Origin: Limanda limanda
Taxonomy: Eukaryota > Chordata > Actinopteri > Pleuronectiformes > Pleuronectidae
NCBI RefSeq assembly: GCF_963576545.1
Contig: NW_026870583.1
Coordinates: 1 to 64,000 of the forward strand
Direction of reading: 5' to 3'
DNA: 64,000 nt
Position 1 is the first letter of the stretch. Every line of letters begins with the position of its first letter. The notes below the pieces were generated by a model, which did not search any database, was not told where the DNA came from, and worked only from the letters and a program-made list of their open reading frames with translations. Positions 23,087 through 36,057 of the stretch are shown in pieces. The translations under genes were made by a program, and so were the position numbers.

Positions 23087-25493
23087 AGAATATCTCTTTC
23101 TCCTATGTGCTTTCATCCCTAACCCTAACCCTAACCCTTCCAAAAGTCGGAGAAGCTCAAAGATGGTACCGATCGATGCGCGCTACCCCATTTAGTGGGG
23201 GTAGAGCCTACTTGCAAGTCTCTCCGACCTTCACAAAAAAAGTTATTCAAGAATATCTCTTTCTCCTATGTGCTTTCATCCCTAACCCTAACCCTAACCC
23301 TTCCAAAAGTCGGAGAAGCTCAAGGATGGTACCGATCGATGCGCGCTACCCCATTTAGTGGGGGTAGAGCCTACTTGCAAGTCTCTCCGACCTTCACAAA
23401 AAAAGTTATTCAAGAATATCTCCTCAGATTTGGGGGAATTTCGTCGGTCGACCTCTTCCGAAGGTCGTACAAGCTCGGGGATGGTACCAATCGATCCGCA
23501 GGACCCAAATTAGTCCAGATGCAACCACTTTCCAAGTCTCTCCGACCTTCACAAAAAAAGTTATTCAAGAATATCTCTTTCTCCTATGTGCTTTCATCCC
23601 TAACCCTAACCCTAACCCTTCCGAAAGTCGGAGAAGCTCAAGGATGGTACCGATCGATGCGCGCTACCCCATTTAGTGGGGGTAGAGCCTACTTGCAAGT
23701 CTCTCCGACCTTCACAAAAAAAGTTATTCAAGAATATCTCTTTCTCCTATGTGCTTTCATCCCTAACCCTAACCCTAACCCTTCCGAAAGTCGGAGAAGC
23801 TCAAGGATGGTACCGATCGATGCGCGCTACCCCATTTAGTGGGGGTAGAGCCTACCTGCAAGTCTCTCCGACCTTCACAAAAAAAGTTATTCAAGAATAT
23901 CTCCTCAGATTTGGGGGAATTTCGTCGGTCGACCTCTTCCGAAGGTCGTACAAGCTCGGGGATGGTACCAATCGATCCGCAGGACCCAAATTAGTCCAGA
24001 TGCAACCACTTTCCAAGTCTCTCCGACCTTCACAAAAAAGGTTATTCAAGAATATCTCTTTCTCCTATGTGCTTTCATCCCTAACCCTAACCCTTCCGAA
24101 AGTCGGAGAAGCTCAAGGATGGTACCGATCGATGCGCGCTACCCCATTTAGTGGGGGTAGAGCCTACTTGCAAGTCTCTCCGACCTTCACAAAAAAAGTT
24201 ATTCAAGAATATCTCTTTCTCCTATGTGCTTTCATCCCTAACCCTAACCCTAACCCTTCCGAAAGTCGGAGAAGCTCAAGGATGGTACCGATCGATGCGC
24301 GCTACCCCATTTAGTGGGGGTAGAGCCTACTTGCAAGTCTCTCCGACCTTCACAAAAAAAGTTATTCAAGAATATCTCTTCAGATTTGGGGGAATTTCGT
24401 CGGTCGACCTCTTCCGAAGGTCGTACAAGCTCGGGGATGGTACCAATCGATCCGCAGGACCCAAATTAGTCCAGATGCAACCACTTTCCAAGTCTCTCAG
24501 ACCTTCACAAAAAAAGTTATTCAAGAATATCTCTTTCTCCTATGTGCTTTCATCCCTAACCCTAACCCTAACCCTTCCGAAAGTCGGAGAAGCTCAAGGA
24601 TGGTACCGATCGATGCGCGCTACCCCATTTAGTGGGGGTAGAGCCTACTTGCAAGTCTCTCCGACCTTCACAAAAAAAGTTATTCAAGAATATCTCTTTC
24701 TCCTATGTGCTTTCATCCCTAACCCTAACCCTAACCCTTCCGAAAGTCGGAGAAGCTCAAGGATGGTACCGATCGATGCGCGCTACCCCATTTAGTGGGG
24801 GTAGAGCCTACTTGCAAGTCTCTCCGACCTTCACAAAAAAAGTTATTCAAGAATATCTCTTTCTCCTATGTGCTTTCATCCCTAACCCTAACCCTAACCC
24901 TTCCGAAAGTCGGAGAAGCTCAAGGATGGTACCGATCGATGCGCGCAACCCCATTTAGTGGGGGTAGAGCCTACTTGCAAGTCTCTCCGACCTTCACAAA
25001 AAAAGTTATTCAAGAATATCTCCTCAGATTTGGGGGAATTTCGTTGGTCGACCTCTTCCGAAGGTCGTACAAGCTCGGGGATGGTACCAATCGATCTGCA
25101 GGACCCAAATTAGTCCAGATGCAACCACTTTCCAAGTCTCTCCGACCTTCACAAAAAAAGTTATTCAAGAATATCTCTTTCTCCTATGTGCTTTCATCCC
25201 TAACCCTAACCCTAACCCTTCCAAAAGTCGGAGAAGCTCAAGGATGGTACCGATCGATGCGCGCTACCCCATTTAGTGGGGGTAGAGCCTACTTGCAAGT
25301 CTCTCCGACCTTCACAAAAAAAGTTATTCAAGAATATCTCTTTCTCCTATGTGCTTTCATCCCTAACCCTAACCCTAACCCTTCCGAAAGTCGGAGAAGC
25401 TCAAGGATGGTACCGATCGATGCGCGCTACCCCATTTAGTGGGGGTAGAGCCTACTTGCAAGTCTCTCCGACCTTCACAAAAAAAGTTATTCA
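23087..25493 (+). repeat. Higher-order unit 2, second (partial) copy
   Basis: Block order is A, ABA, ABa, ABA, A, ABA, A, matching the first copy until about 25.5 kb. There the next B has TTTTCAAG instead of TTTCCAAG and the order diverges. A private change is TCGTTGGTCG at 25,045, a CpG transition. Confidence 0.88.
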
Positions 25494-28400
25494 AGAATAT
25501 CTCCTCAGATTTGGGGGAATTTCGTCGGTCGACCTCTTCCGAAGGTCGTACAAGCTCGGGGATGGTACCAATCGATCCGCAGGACCCAAATTAGTCCAGA
25601 TGCAACCACTTTTCAAGTCTCTCCGACCTTCACAAAAAAAGTTATTCAAGAATATCTCTTTCTCCTATGTGCTTTCATCCCTAACCCTAACCCTAACCCT
25701 TCCGAAAGTCGGAGAAGCTCAAGGATGGTACCGATCGATGCGCGCTACCCCATTTAGTGGGGGTAGAGCCTACTTGCAAGTCTCTCCGACCTTCACAAAA
25801 AAAGTTATTCAAGAATATCTCTTTCTCCTATGTGCTTTCATCCCTAACCCTAACCCTAACCCTTCCGAAAGTCGGAGAAGCTCAAGGATGGTACCGATCG
25901 ATGCGCGCTACCCCATTTAGTGGGGGTAGAGCCTACTTGCAAGTCTCTCCGACCTTCACAAAAAAAGTTATTCAAGAATATCTCTTTCTCCTATGTGCTT
26001 TCATCCCTAACCCTAACCCTAACCCTTCCGAAAGTCGGAGAAGCTCAAGGATGGTACCGATCGATGCGCGCTACCCCATTTAGTGGGAGTAGAGCCTACT
26101 TGCAAGTCTCTCCGACCTTCACAAAAAAAGTTATTCAAGAATATCTCTTTCTCCTATGTGCTTTCATCCCTAACCCTAACCCTAACCCTTCCGAAAGTCG
26201 GAGAAGCTCAAGGATGGTACCGATCGATGCGCGCAACCCCATTTAGTGGGGGTAGAGCTTACTTGCAAGTCTCTCCGACCTTCACAAAAAAAGTTATTCA
26301 AGAATATCTCCTCAGATTTGGGGGAATTTCGTCGGTCGACCTCTTCCGAAGGTCGTACAAGCTCGGGGATGGTACCAATCGATCTGCAGGACCCAAATTA
26401 GTCCAGATGCAACCACTTTTCAAGTCTCTCCGACCTTCACAAAAAAAGTTATTCAAGAATATCTCTTTCTCCTATGTGCTTTCATCCCTAACCCTAACCC
26501 TAACCCTTCCGAAAGTCGGAGAAGCTCAAGGATGGTACCGATCGATGCGCGCTACCCCATTTAGTGGGGGTAGAGCCTACTTGCAAGTCTCTCCGACCTT
26601 CACAAAAAAAGTTATTAAAGAATATCTCTTTCTCCTATGTGCTTTCATCCCTAACCCTAACCCTTCCGAAAGTCGGAGAAGCTCAAAGATGGTACCGATC
26701 GATGTGCGCAACCCCATTTAGTGGGGGTAGAGCTTACTTGCAAGTCTCTCCGACCTTCACAAAAAAAGTTATTCAAGAATATCTCCTCAGATTTGGGGGA
26801 ATTTCGTCGGTCGACCTCTTCCGAAGGTCGTACAAGCTCGGGGATGGTACCAATCGATCCGCAGGACCCAAATTAGTCCAGATGCAACCACTTTTCAAGT
26901 CTCTCCGACCTTCACAAAAAAAGTTATTCAAGAATATCTCTTTCTCCTATGTGCTTTCATCCCTAACCCTAACCCTAACCCTTCCGAAAGTCGGAGAAGC
27001 TCAAGGTTGGTACCGATCGATGCGCGCAACCCCATTTAGTGGGGGTAGAGCCTACTTGCAAGTCTCTCCGACCTTCACAAAAAAAGTTATTCAAGAATAT
27101 CTCCTCAGATTTGGGGGAATTTCGTCGGTCGACCTCTTCCGAAGGTCGTACAAGCTCGGGGATGGTACCAATCGATCTGCAGGACCCAAATTAGTCCAGA
27201 TGCAACCACTTTCCAAGTCTCTCCGACCTTCACAAAAAAAGTTATTCAAGAATATCTCTTTCTCCTATGTGCTTTCATCCCTAACCCTAACCCTAACCCT
27301 TCCGAAAGTCGGAGAAGCTCAAGGATGGTACCGATCGATGCGCGCTACCCCATTTAGTGGGGGTAGAGCCTACTTGCAAGTCTCTCCGACCTTCACAAAA
27401 AAAGTTATTCAAGAATATCTCTTTCTCCTATGTGCTTTCATCCCTAACCCTAACCCTAACCCTTCCGAAAGTCGGAGAAGCTCAAGGATGGTACCGATCG
27501 ATGCGCGCAACCCCATTTAGTGGGGGTAGAGCCTACTTGCAAGTCTCTCCGACCTTCACAAAAAAAGTTATTCAAGAATATCTCCTCAGATTTGGGGGAA
27601 TTTCGTCGGTCGACCTCTTCCGAAGGTCGTACAAGCTCGAGGATGGTACCAATCGATCCGCAGGACCCAAATTAGTCCAGATGCAACCACTTTCCAAGTC
27701 TCTCTGACCTTTAAAAAAAAAGTTATTCAAGAATATCTCTTTCTCCTATGTGCTTTCATCCCTAACCCTAACCCTTCCGAAAGTCGGAGAAGCTCAAGGA
27801 TGGTACCGATCGATGCGCGCTTCCCCATTTAGTGGGGGTAGAGCCTACTTGCAAGTCTCTCCGACCTTCACAAAAAAAGTTATTCAAGAATATCTCCTCA
27901 GATTTGGGGGAATTTCGTCGGTCGACCTCTTCCGAAGGTCGTACAAGCTCGGGCATGGTACCAATCGATCCGCAGGACCCAAATTAGTCCAGATGCAACC
28001 ACTTTCCAAGTCTCTCCGACCTTCACAAAAAAAGTTATTCAAGAATATCTCTTTCTCCTATGTGCTTTCATCCCTAACCCTAACCCTAACCCTTCCGAAA
28101 GTCGGAGAAGCTCAAGGATGGTACCGATCGATGCGCGCTACCCCATTTAGTGGGGGTAGAGCCTACTTGCAAGTCTCTCCGACCTTCACAAAAAAAGTTA
28201 TTCAAGAATATCTCTTTCTCCTATGTGCTTTCATCCCTAACCCTAACCCTAACCCTTCCGAAAGTCGGAGAAGCTCAAGGATGGTACCGATCGATGCGCG
28301 CAACCCCATTTAGTGGGGGTAGAGCCTACTTGCAAGTCTCTCCGACCTTCACAAAAAAAGTTATTCAAGAATATCTCCTCAGATTTGGGGGAATTTCGTC

Positions 28401-31090
28401 GGTCGACCTCTTCCGAAGGTCGTACAAGCTCGGGGATGGTACCAATCGATCCGCAGGACCCAAATTAGTCCAGATGCAACCACTTTTCAAGTCTCTCCGA
28501 CCTTCACAAAAAAAGTTATTCAAGAATATCTCTTTCTCCTATGTGCTTTCATCCCTAACCCTAACCCTAACCCTTCCAAAAGTCGGAGAAGCTCAAGGAT
28601 GGTACCGATCGATGCGCGCAACCCCATTTAGTGGGGGTAGAGCCTACTTGCAAGTCTCTCCGACCTTCACAAAAAAAGTTATTCAAGAATATCTCCTCAG
28701 ATTTGGGGGAATTTCGTCGGTCGACCTCTTCCGAAGGTCGTACAAGCTCGGGGATGGTACCAATCGATCCGCAGGACCCAAATTAGTCCAGATGCAACCA
28801 CTTTCCAAGTCTCTCCGACCTTCACAAAAAAAGTTATTCAAGAATATCTCTTTCTCCTATGTGCTTTCATCCCTAACCCTAACCCTAACCCTTCCGAAAG
28901 TCGGAGAAGCTCAAGGATGGTACCGATCGATGCGCGCTACCCCATTTAGTGGGGGTAGAGCCTACTTGCAAGTCTCTCCGACCTTCACAAAAAAAGTTAT
29001 TCAAGAATATCTCTTTCTCCTATGTGCTTTCATCCCTAACCCTAACCCTAACCCTTCCGAAAGTCGGAGAAGCTCAAGGATGGTACCGATCGATGCGCGC
29101 AACCCCATTTAGTGGGGGTAGAGCCTACTTGCAAGTCTCTCCGACCTTCACAAAAAAAGTTATTCAAGAATATCTCCTCAGATTTGGGGGAATTTCGTCG
29201 GTCGACCTCTTCCGAAGGTCGTACAAGCTCGGGGATGGTACCAATCGATCCGCAGGACCCAAATTAGTCCAGATGCAACCACTTTCCAAGTCTCTCCGAC
29301 CTTTACAAAAAAAGTTATTCAAGAATATCTCTTTCTCCTATGTGCTTTCATCCCTAACCCTAACCCTAACCCTTCCGAAAGTCGGAGAAGCTCAAGGATG
29401 GTACCGATCGATGTGCGCTACCCCATTTAGTGGGGGTAGAGCCTACTTGCAAGTCTCTCCGACCTTCACAAAAAAAGTTATTCAAGAATATCTCCTCAGA
29501 TTTGGGGGAATTTCGTCGGTCGACCTCTTCCGAAGGTCGTACAAGCTCGGGCATGGTACCAATCGATCCGCAGGACCCAAATTAGTCCAGATGCAACCAC
29601 TTTCCAAGTCTCTCCGACCTTCACAAAAAAAGTTATTCAAGAATATCTCTTTCTCCTATGTGCTTTCATCCCTAACCCTAACCCTAACCCTTCCGAAAGT
29701 CGGAGAAGCTCAAGGATGGTACCGATGGATGCGCGCTACCCCATTTAGTGGGGGTAGAGCCTACTTGCAAGTCTCTCCGACCTTCACAAAAAAAGTTATT
29801 CAAGAATATCTCTTTCTCCTATGTGCTTTCATCCCTAACCCTAACCCTAACCCTTCCGAAAGTCGGAGAAGCTCAAGGATGGTACCGATCGATGCGCGCT
29901 ACCCCATTTAGTGGGGGTAGAGCCTACTTGCAAGTCTCTCCGACCTTCACAAAAAAAGTTATTCAAGAATATCTCTTTCTCCTATGTGCTTTCATCCCTA
30001 ACCCTAACCCTAACCCTTCCGAAAGTCGGAGAAGCTCAAGGATGGTACCGATCGATGCGCGCTACCCCATTTAGTGGGAGTAGAGCCTACTTGCAAGTCT
30101 CTCCGACCTTCACAAAAAAAGTTATTCAAGAATATCTCTTTCTCCTATGTGCTTTCATCCCTAACCCTAACCCTAACCCTTCCGAAAGTCGGAGAAGCTC
30201 AAGGATGGTACCGATCGATGCGCGCAACCCCATTTAGTGGGGGTACAGCCTACTTGCAAGTCTCTCCGACCTTCACAAAAAAAGTTATTCAAGAATATCT
30301 CCTCAGATTTGGGGGAATTTCGTCGGTCGACCTCTTCCGAAGGTCGTACAAGCTCGGGGATGGTACCAATCGATCCGCAGGACCCAAATTAGTCCAGATG
30401 CAACCACTTTTCAAGTCTCTCCGACCTTCACAAAAAAAGTTATTCAAGAATATCTCTTTCTCCTATGTGCTTTCATCCCTAACCCTAACCCTAACCCTTC
30501 CGAAAGTCGGAGAAGCTCAAGGATGGTACCGATCGATGCGCGCTACCCCATTTAGTGGGGGTAGAGCCTACTTGCAAGTCTCTCCGACCTTCACAAAAAA
30601 AGTTATTCAAGAATATCTCTTTCTCCTATGTGCTTTCATCCCTAACCCTAACCCTAACCCTTCCGAAAGTCGGAGAAGCTCAAGGATGGTACCGATCGAT
30701 GTGCGCAACCCCATTTAGTGGGGGTAGAGCCTACTTGCAAGTCTCTCCGACCTTCACAAAAAAAGTTATTCAAGAATATCTCCTCAGATTTGGGGGAATT
30801 TCGTCGGTCAACCTCTTCCGAAGGTCGTACAAGCTCGGGGATGGTACCAATCGATCCGCAGGACCCAAATTAGTCCAGATGCAACCACTTTTCAAGTCTC
30901 TCCGACCTTCACAAAAAAAGTTATTCAAGAATATCTCTTTCTCCTATGTGCTTTCATCCCTAACCCTAACCCTAACCCTTCCGAAAGTCGGAGAAGCTCA
31001 AGGATGGTACCGATCGATGCGCGCTACCCCATTTAGTGGGGGTAGAGCCTACTTGCAAGTCTCTCCGACCTTCACAAAAAAAGTTATTCA
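25494..31090 (+). repeat. Mixed segment with a 3,991-bp offset duplication and a dispersed relative of unit 1
   Basis: Block order is BA, A, A, ABA, aBABA, ABaBA, ABABA, ABABA, A, A, ABA, ABA. Roughly 25,650-26,750 resembles 29,640-30,750 at an offset of 3,991 (plus 6 bp after a short A). Both have the GGGAGTAG marker, a TTTTCAAG B and the GATGTGCGCAACC variant. The two ABABA blocks near 28,042-29,750 resemble the first part of unit 1 at an offset of 26,659 and share the CCTTTACAAA and GGGCATGG variants. One B ends unusually, with CTCTGACC at 27,705 and a nine-A tract. Confidence 0.85.
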
Positions 31091-33000
31091 AGAATATCTC
31101 TTTCTCCTATGTGCTTTCATCCCTAACCCTAACCCTAACCCTTCCGAAAGTCGGAGAAGCTCAAGGATGGTACCGATCGATGCGCGCTACCCCATTTAGT
31201 GGGGGTAGAGCCTACTTGCAAGTCTCTCCGACCTTCACAAAAAAAGTTATTCAAGAATATCTCCTCAGATTTGGGGGAATTTCGTCGGTCGACCTCTTCC
31301 GAAGGTCGTACAAGCTCGGGGATGGTACCAATCGATCCGCAGGACCCAAATTAGTCCAGATGCAACCACTTTCCAAGTCTCTCCGACCTTCACAAAAAAA
31401 GTTATTCAAGAATATCTCTTTCTCCTATGTGCTTTCATCCCTAACCCTAACCCTAACCCTTCCGAAAGTCGGAGAAGCTCAAGGATGGTACCGTTCGATG
31501 CGCGCTACCCCATTTAGTGGGGGTAGAGCCTACTTGCAAGTCTCTCCGACCTTCACAAAAAAGTTATTCAAGAATATCTCTTTCTCCTATGTGCTTTCAT
31601 CCCTAACCCTAACCCTTCCGAAAGTCGGAGAAGCTCAAGGATGGTACCGATCGATGCGCGCTACCCCATTTAGTGGGGGTAGAGCCTACTTGCAAGTCTC
31701 TCCGACCTTCACAAAAAAAGTTATTCAAGAATATCTCCTCAGATTTGGGGGAATTTCGTCGGTCGACCTCTTCCGAAGGTCGTACAAGCTCGGGGATGGT
31801 ACCAATCGATCCGCAGGACCCAAATTAGTCCAGATGCAACCACTTTCCAAGTCTCTCCGACCTTCACAAAAAAAGTTATTCAAGAATATCTCTTTCTCCT
31901 ATGTGCTTTCATCCCTAACCCTAACCCTAACCCTTCCGAAAGTCGGAGAAGCTCAAAGATGGTACCGATCGATGCGCGCTACCCCATTTAGTGGGGGTAG
32001 AGCCTACTTGCAAGTCTCTCCGACCTTCACAAAAAAAGTTATTCAAGAATATCTCTTTCTCCTATGTGCTTTCATCCCTAACCCTAACCCTAACCCTTCC
32101 GAAAGTCGGAGAAGCTCAAGGATGGTACCGATCGATGCGCGCTACCCCATTTAGTGGGGGTAGAGCCTACTTGCAAGTCTCTCCGACCTTCACAAAAAAA
32201 GTTATTCAAGAATATCTCCTCAGATTTGGGGGAATTTCGTCGGTCGACCTCTTCCGAAGGTCGTACAAGCTCGGGGATGGTACCAATCGATCCGCAGGAC
32301 CCAAATTAGTCCAGATGCAACCACTTTCCAAGTCTCTCCGACCTTCACAAAAAAAGTTATTCAAGAATATCTCTTTCTCCTATGTGCTTTCATCCCTAAC
32401 CCTAACCCTAACCCTTCCGAAAGTCGGAGAAGCTCAAGGATGGTACCGTTCGATGCGCGCTACCCCATTTAGTGGGGGTAGAGCCTACTTGCAAGTCTCT
32501 CCGACCTTCACAAAAAAGTTATTCAAGAATATCTCTTTCTCCTATGTGCTTTCATCCCTAACCCTAACCCTTCCGAAAGTCGGAGAAGCTCAAGGATGGT
32601 ACCGATCGATGCGCGCTACCCCATTTAGTGGGGGTAGAGCCTACTTGCAAGTCTCTCCGACCTTCACAAAAAAAGTTATTCAAGAATATCTCCTCAGATT
32701 TGGGGGAATTTCGTCGGTCGACCTCTTCCGAAGGTCGTACAAGCTCGGGGATGGTACCAATCGATCCGCAGGACCCAAATTAGTCCAGATGCAACCACTT
32801 TCCAAGTCTCTCCGACCTTCACAAAAAAAGTTATTCAAGAATATCTCTTTCTCCTATGTGCTTTCATCCCTAACCCTAACCCTAACCCTTCCGAAAGTCG
32901 GAGAAGCTCAAGGATGGTACCGATCGATGCGCGCTACCCCATTTAGTGGGGGTAGAGCCTACTTGCAAGTCTCTCCGACCTTCACAAAAAAAGTTATTCA
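31091..33000 (+). repeat. Two tandem copies of a 955-bp unit with a six-A core
   Basis: The order A B A a B A occurs twice. In both copies the core before the short A has six A bases instead of seven, and the preceding A reads TACCGTTCGATG (31,494 and 32,449, exactly 955 apart). One difference is CTCAAAGATGG near 31,956 against CTCAAGG in the second copy. Outside 58.9-60.3 kb this is the only single-base length change I found, and its two occurrences are one event copied. Confidence 0.9.
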
Positions 33001-36000
33001 AGAATATCTCTTTCTCCTATGTGCTTTCATCCCTAACCCTAACCCTAACCCTTCCGAAAGTCGGAGAAGCTCAAGGATGGTACCGATCGATGCACGCTAC
33101 CCCATTTAGTGGGGGTAGAGCCTACTTGCAAGTCTCTCCGACCTTCACAAAAAAAGTTATTCAAGAATATCTCCTCAGATTTGGGGGAATTTCGTCGGTC
33201 GACCTCTTCCGAAGGTCGTACAAGCTCGGGGATGGTACCAATCGATCCGCAGGACCCAAATTAGTCCAGATGCAACCACTTTCCAAGTCTCTCCGACCTT
33301 CACAAAAAAAGTTATTCAAGAATATCTCTTTCTCCTATGTGCTTTCATCCCTAACCCTAACCCTAACCCTTCCGAAAGTCGGAGAAGCTCAAGGATGGTA
33401 CCGATCGATGCGCGCTACCCCATTTAGTGGGGGTAGAGCCTACTTGCAAGTCTCTCCGACCTTCACAAAAAAAGTTATTCAAGAATATCTCTTTCTCCTA
33501 TGTGCTTTCATCCCTAACCCTAACCCTAACCCTTCCGAAAGTCGGAGAAGCTCAAGGATGGTACCGATCGATGCGCGCTACCCCATTTAGTGGGGGTAAA
33601 GCCTACTTGCAAGTCTCTCCGACCTTCACAAAAAAAGTTATTCAAGAATATCTCTTTCTCCTATGTGCTTTCATCCCTAACCCTAACCCTAACCCTTCCG
33701 AAAGTCGGAGAAGCTCAAGGATGGTACCGATCGATGCGCGCTACCCCATTTAGTGGGGGTAGAGCCTACCTGCAAGTCTCTCCGACCTTCACAAAAAAAG
33801 TTATTCAAGAATATCTCCTCAGATTTGGGGGAATTTCGTCGGTCGACCTCTTCCGAAGGTCGTACAAGCTCGGGGATGGTACCAATCGATCCGCAGGACC
33901 CAAATTAGTCCAGATGCAACCACTTTCCAAGTCTCTCCGACCTTCACAAAAAAAGTTATTCAAGAATATCTCTTTCTCCTATGTGCTTTCATCCCTAACC
34001 CTAACCCTAACCCTTCCGAAAGTCGGAGAAGCTCAAGGATGGTACCGATCGATGCGCGCTACCCCATTTAGTGGGGGTAGAGCCTACTTGCAAGTCTCTC
34101 CGACCTTCACAAAAAAAGTTATTCAAGAATATCTCTTTCTCCTATGTGCTTTCATCCCTAACCCTAACCCTAACCCTTCCGAAAGTCGGAGAAGCTCAAG
34201 GATGGTACCGATCGATGCGCGTTACCCCATTTAGTGGGGGTAGAGCCTACTTGCAAGTCTCTCCGACCTTCACAAAAAAAGTTATTCAAGAATATCTCTT
34301 TCTCCTATGTGCTTTCATCCCTAACCCTAACCCTAACCCTTCCGAAAGTCGGAGAAGCTCAAGGATGGTACCGATCGATGCGCGCTACCCCATTTAGTGG
34401 GGGTAGAGCCTACCTGCAAGTCTCTCCGACCTTCACAAAAAAAGTTATTCAAGAATATCTCCTCAGATTTGGGGGAATTTCGTCGGTCGACCTCTTCCGA
34501 AGGTCGTACAAGCTCGGGGATGGTACCAATCGATCCGCAGGACCCAAATTAGTCCAGATGCAACCACTTTCCAAGTCTCTCCGACCTTCACAAAAAAAGT
34601 TATTCAAGAATATCTCTTTCTCCTATGTGCTTTCATCCCTAACCCTAACCCTAACCCTTCCGAAAGTCGGAGAAGCTCAAGGATGGTACCGATCGATGCG
34701 CGCTACCCCATTTAGTGGGGGTAGAGCCTACTTGCAAGTCTCTCCGACCTTCACAAAAAAAGTTATTCAAGAATATCTCTTTCTCCTATGTGCTTTCATC
34801 CCTAACCCTAACCCTAACCCTTCCGAAAGTCGGAGAAGCTCAAGGATGGTACCGATCGATGCGCGCTACCCCATTTAGTGGGGGTAAAGCCTACTTGCAA
34901 GTCTCTCCGACCTTCACAAAAAAAGTTATTCAAGAATATCTCTTTCTCCTATGTGCTTTCATCCCTAACCCTAACCCTAACCCTTCCGAAAGTCGGAGAA
35001 GCTCAAGGATGGTACCGATCGATGCGCGCTACCCCATTTAGTGGGGGTAGAGCCTACCTGCAAGTCTCTCCGACCTTCACAAAAAAAGTTATTCAAGAAT
35101 ATCTCCTCAGATTTGGGGGAATTTCGTCGGTCGACCTCTTCCGAAGGTCGTACAAGCTCGGGGATGGTACCAATCGATCCGCAGGACCCAAATTAGTCCA
35201 GATGCAACCACTTTCCAAGTCTCTCCGACCTTCACAAAAAAAGTTATTCAAGAATATCTCTTTCTCCTATGTGCTTTCATCCCTAACCCTAACCCTAACC
35301 CTTCCGAAAGTCGGAGAAGCTCAAGGATGGTACCGATCGATGCGCGCTACCCCATTTAGTGGGGGTAGAGCCTACTTGCAAGTCTCTTCGACCTTCACAA
35401 AAAAAGTTATTCAAGAATATCTCTTTCTCCTATGTGCTTTCATCCCTAACCCTAACCCTAACCCTTCCGAAAGTCGGAGAAGCTCAAGGATGGTACCGAT
35501 CGATGCGCGTTACCCCATTTAGTGGGGGTAGAGCCTACTTGCAAGTCTCTCCGACCTTCACAAAAAAAGTTATTCAAGAATATCTCTTTCTCCTATGTGC
35601 TTTCATCCCTAACCCTAACCCTAACCCTTCCGAAAGTCGGAGAAGCTCAAGGATGGTACTGATCGATGCGCGCAACCCCATTTAGTGGGGGTAGAGCCTA
35701 CTTGCAAGTCTCTCCGACCTTCACAAAAAAAGTTATTCAAGAATATCTCCTCAGATTTGGGGGAATTTCGTCGGTCGACCTCTTCCGAAGGTCGTACAAG
35801 CTCGGGGATGGTACCAATCGATCCGCAGGACCCAAATTAGTCCAGATGCAACCACTTTCCAAGTCTCTCCGACCTTCACAAAAAAAGTTATTCAAGAATA
35901 TCTCTTTCTCCTATGTGCTTTCATCCCTAACCCTAACCCTAACCCTTCCGAAAGTCGGAGAAGCTCAAGGATGGTACCGATCGATGCGCGCTACCCCATT

Positions 36001-36057
36001 TAGTGGGGGTAGAGCCTACTTGCAAGTCTCTCCGACCTTCACAAAAAAAGTTATTCA
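33001..36057 (+). repeat. ABA spacer followed by two tandem copies of a 1,288-bp unit
   Basis: After one ABA block (33,001-33,481), the unit A, ABA, A, ABA occurs at 33,482-34,769 and again at 34,770-36,057. Shared markers are GGGGGTAAAGCC (33,598 and 34,886) and GCGCGTTACC (34,222 and 35,510), each exactly 1,288 apart. Private to the second copy are TCTCTTCGACC near 35,387 and GGTACTGATC near 35,660. Confidence 0.9.
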
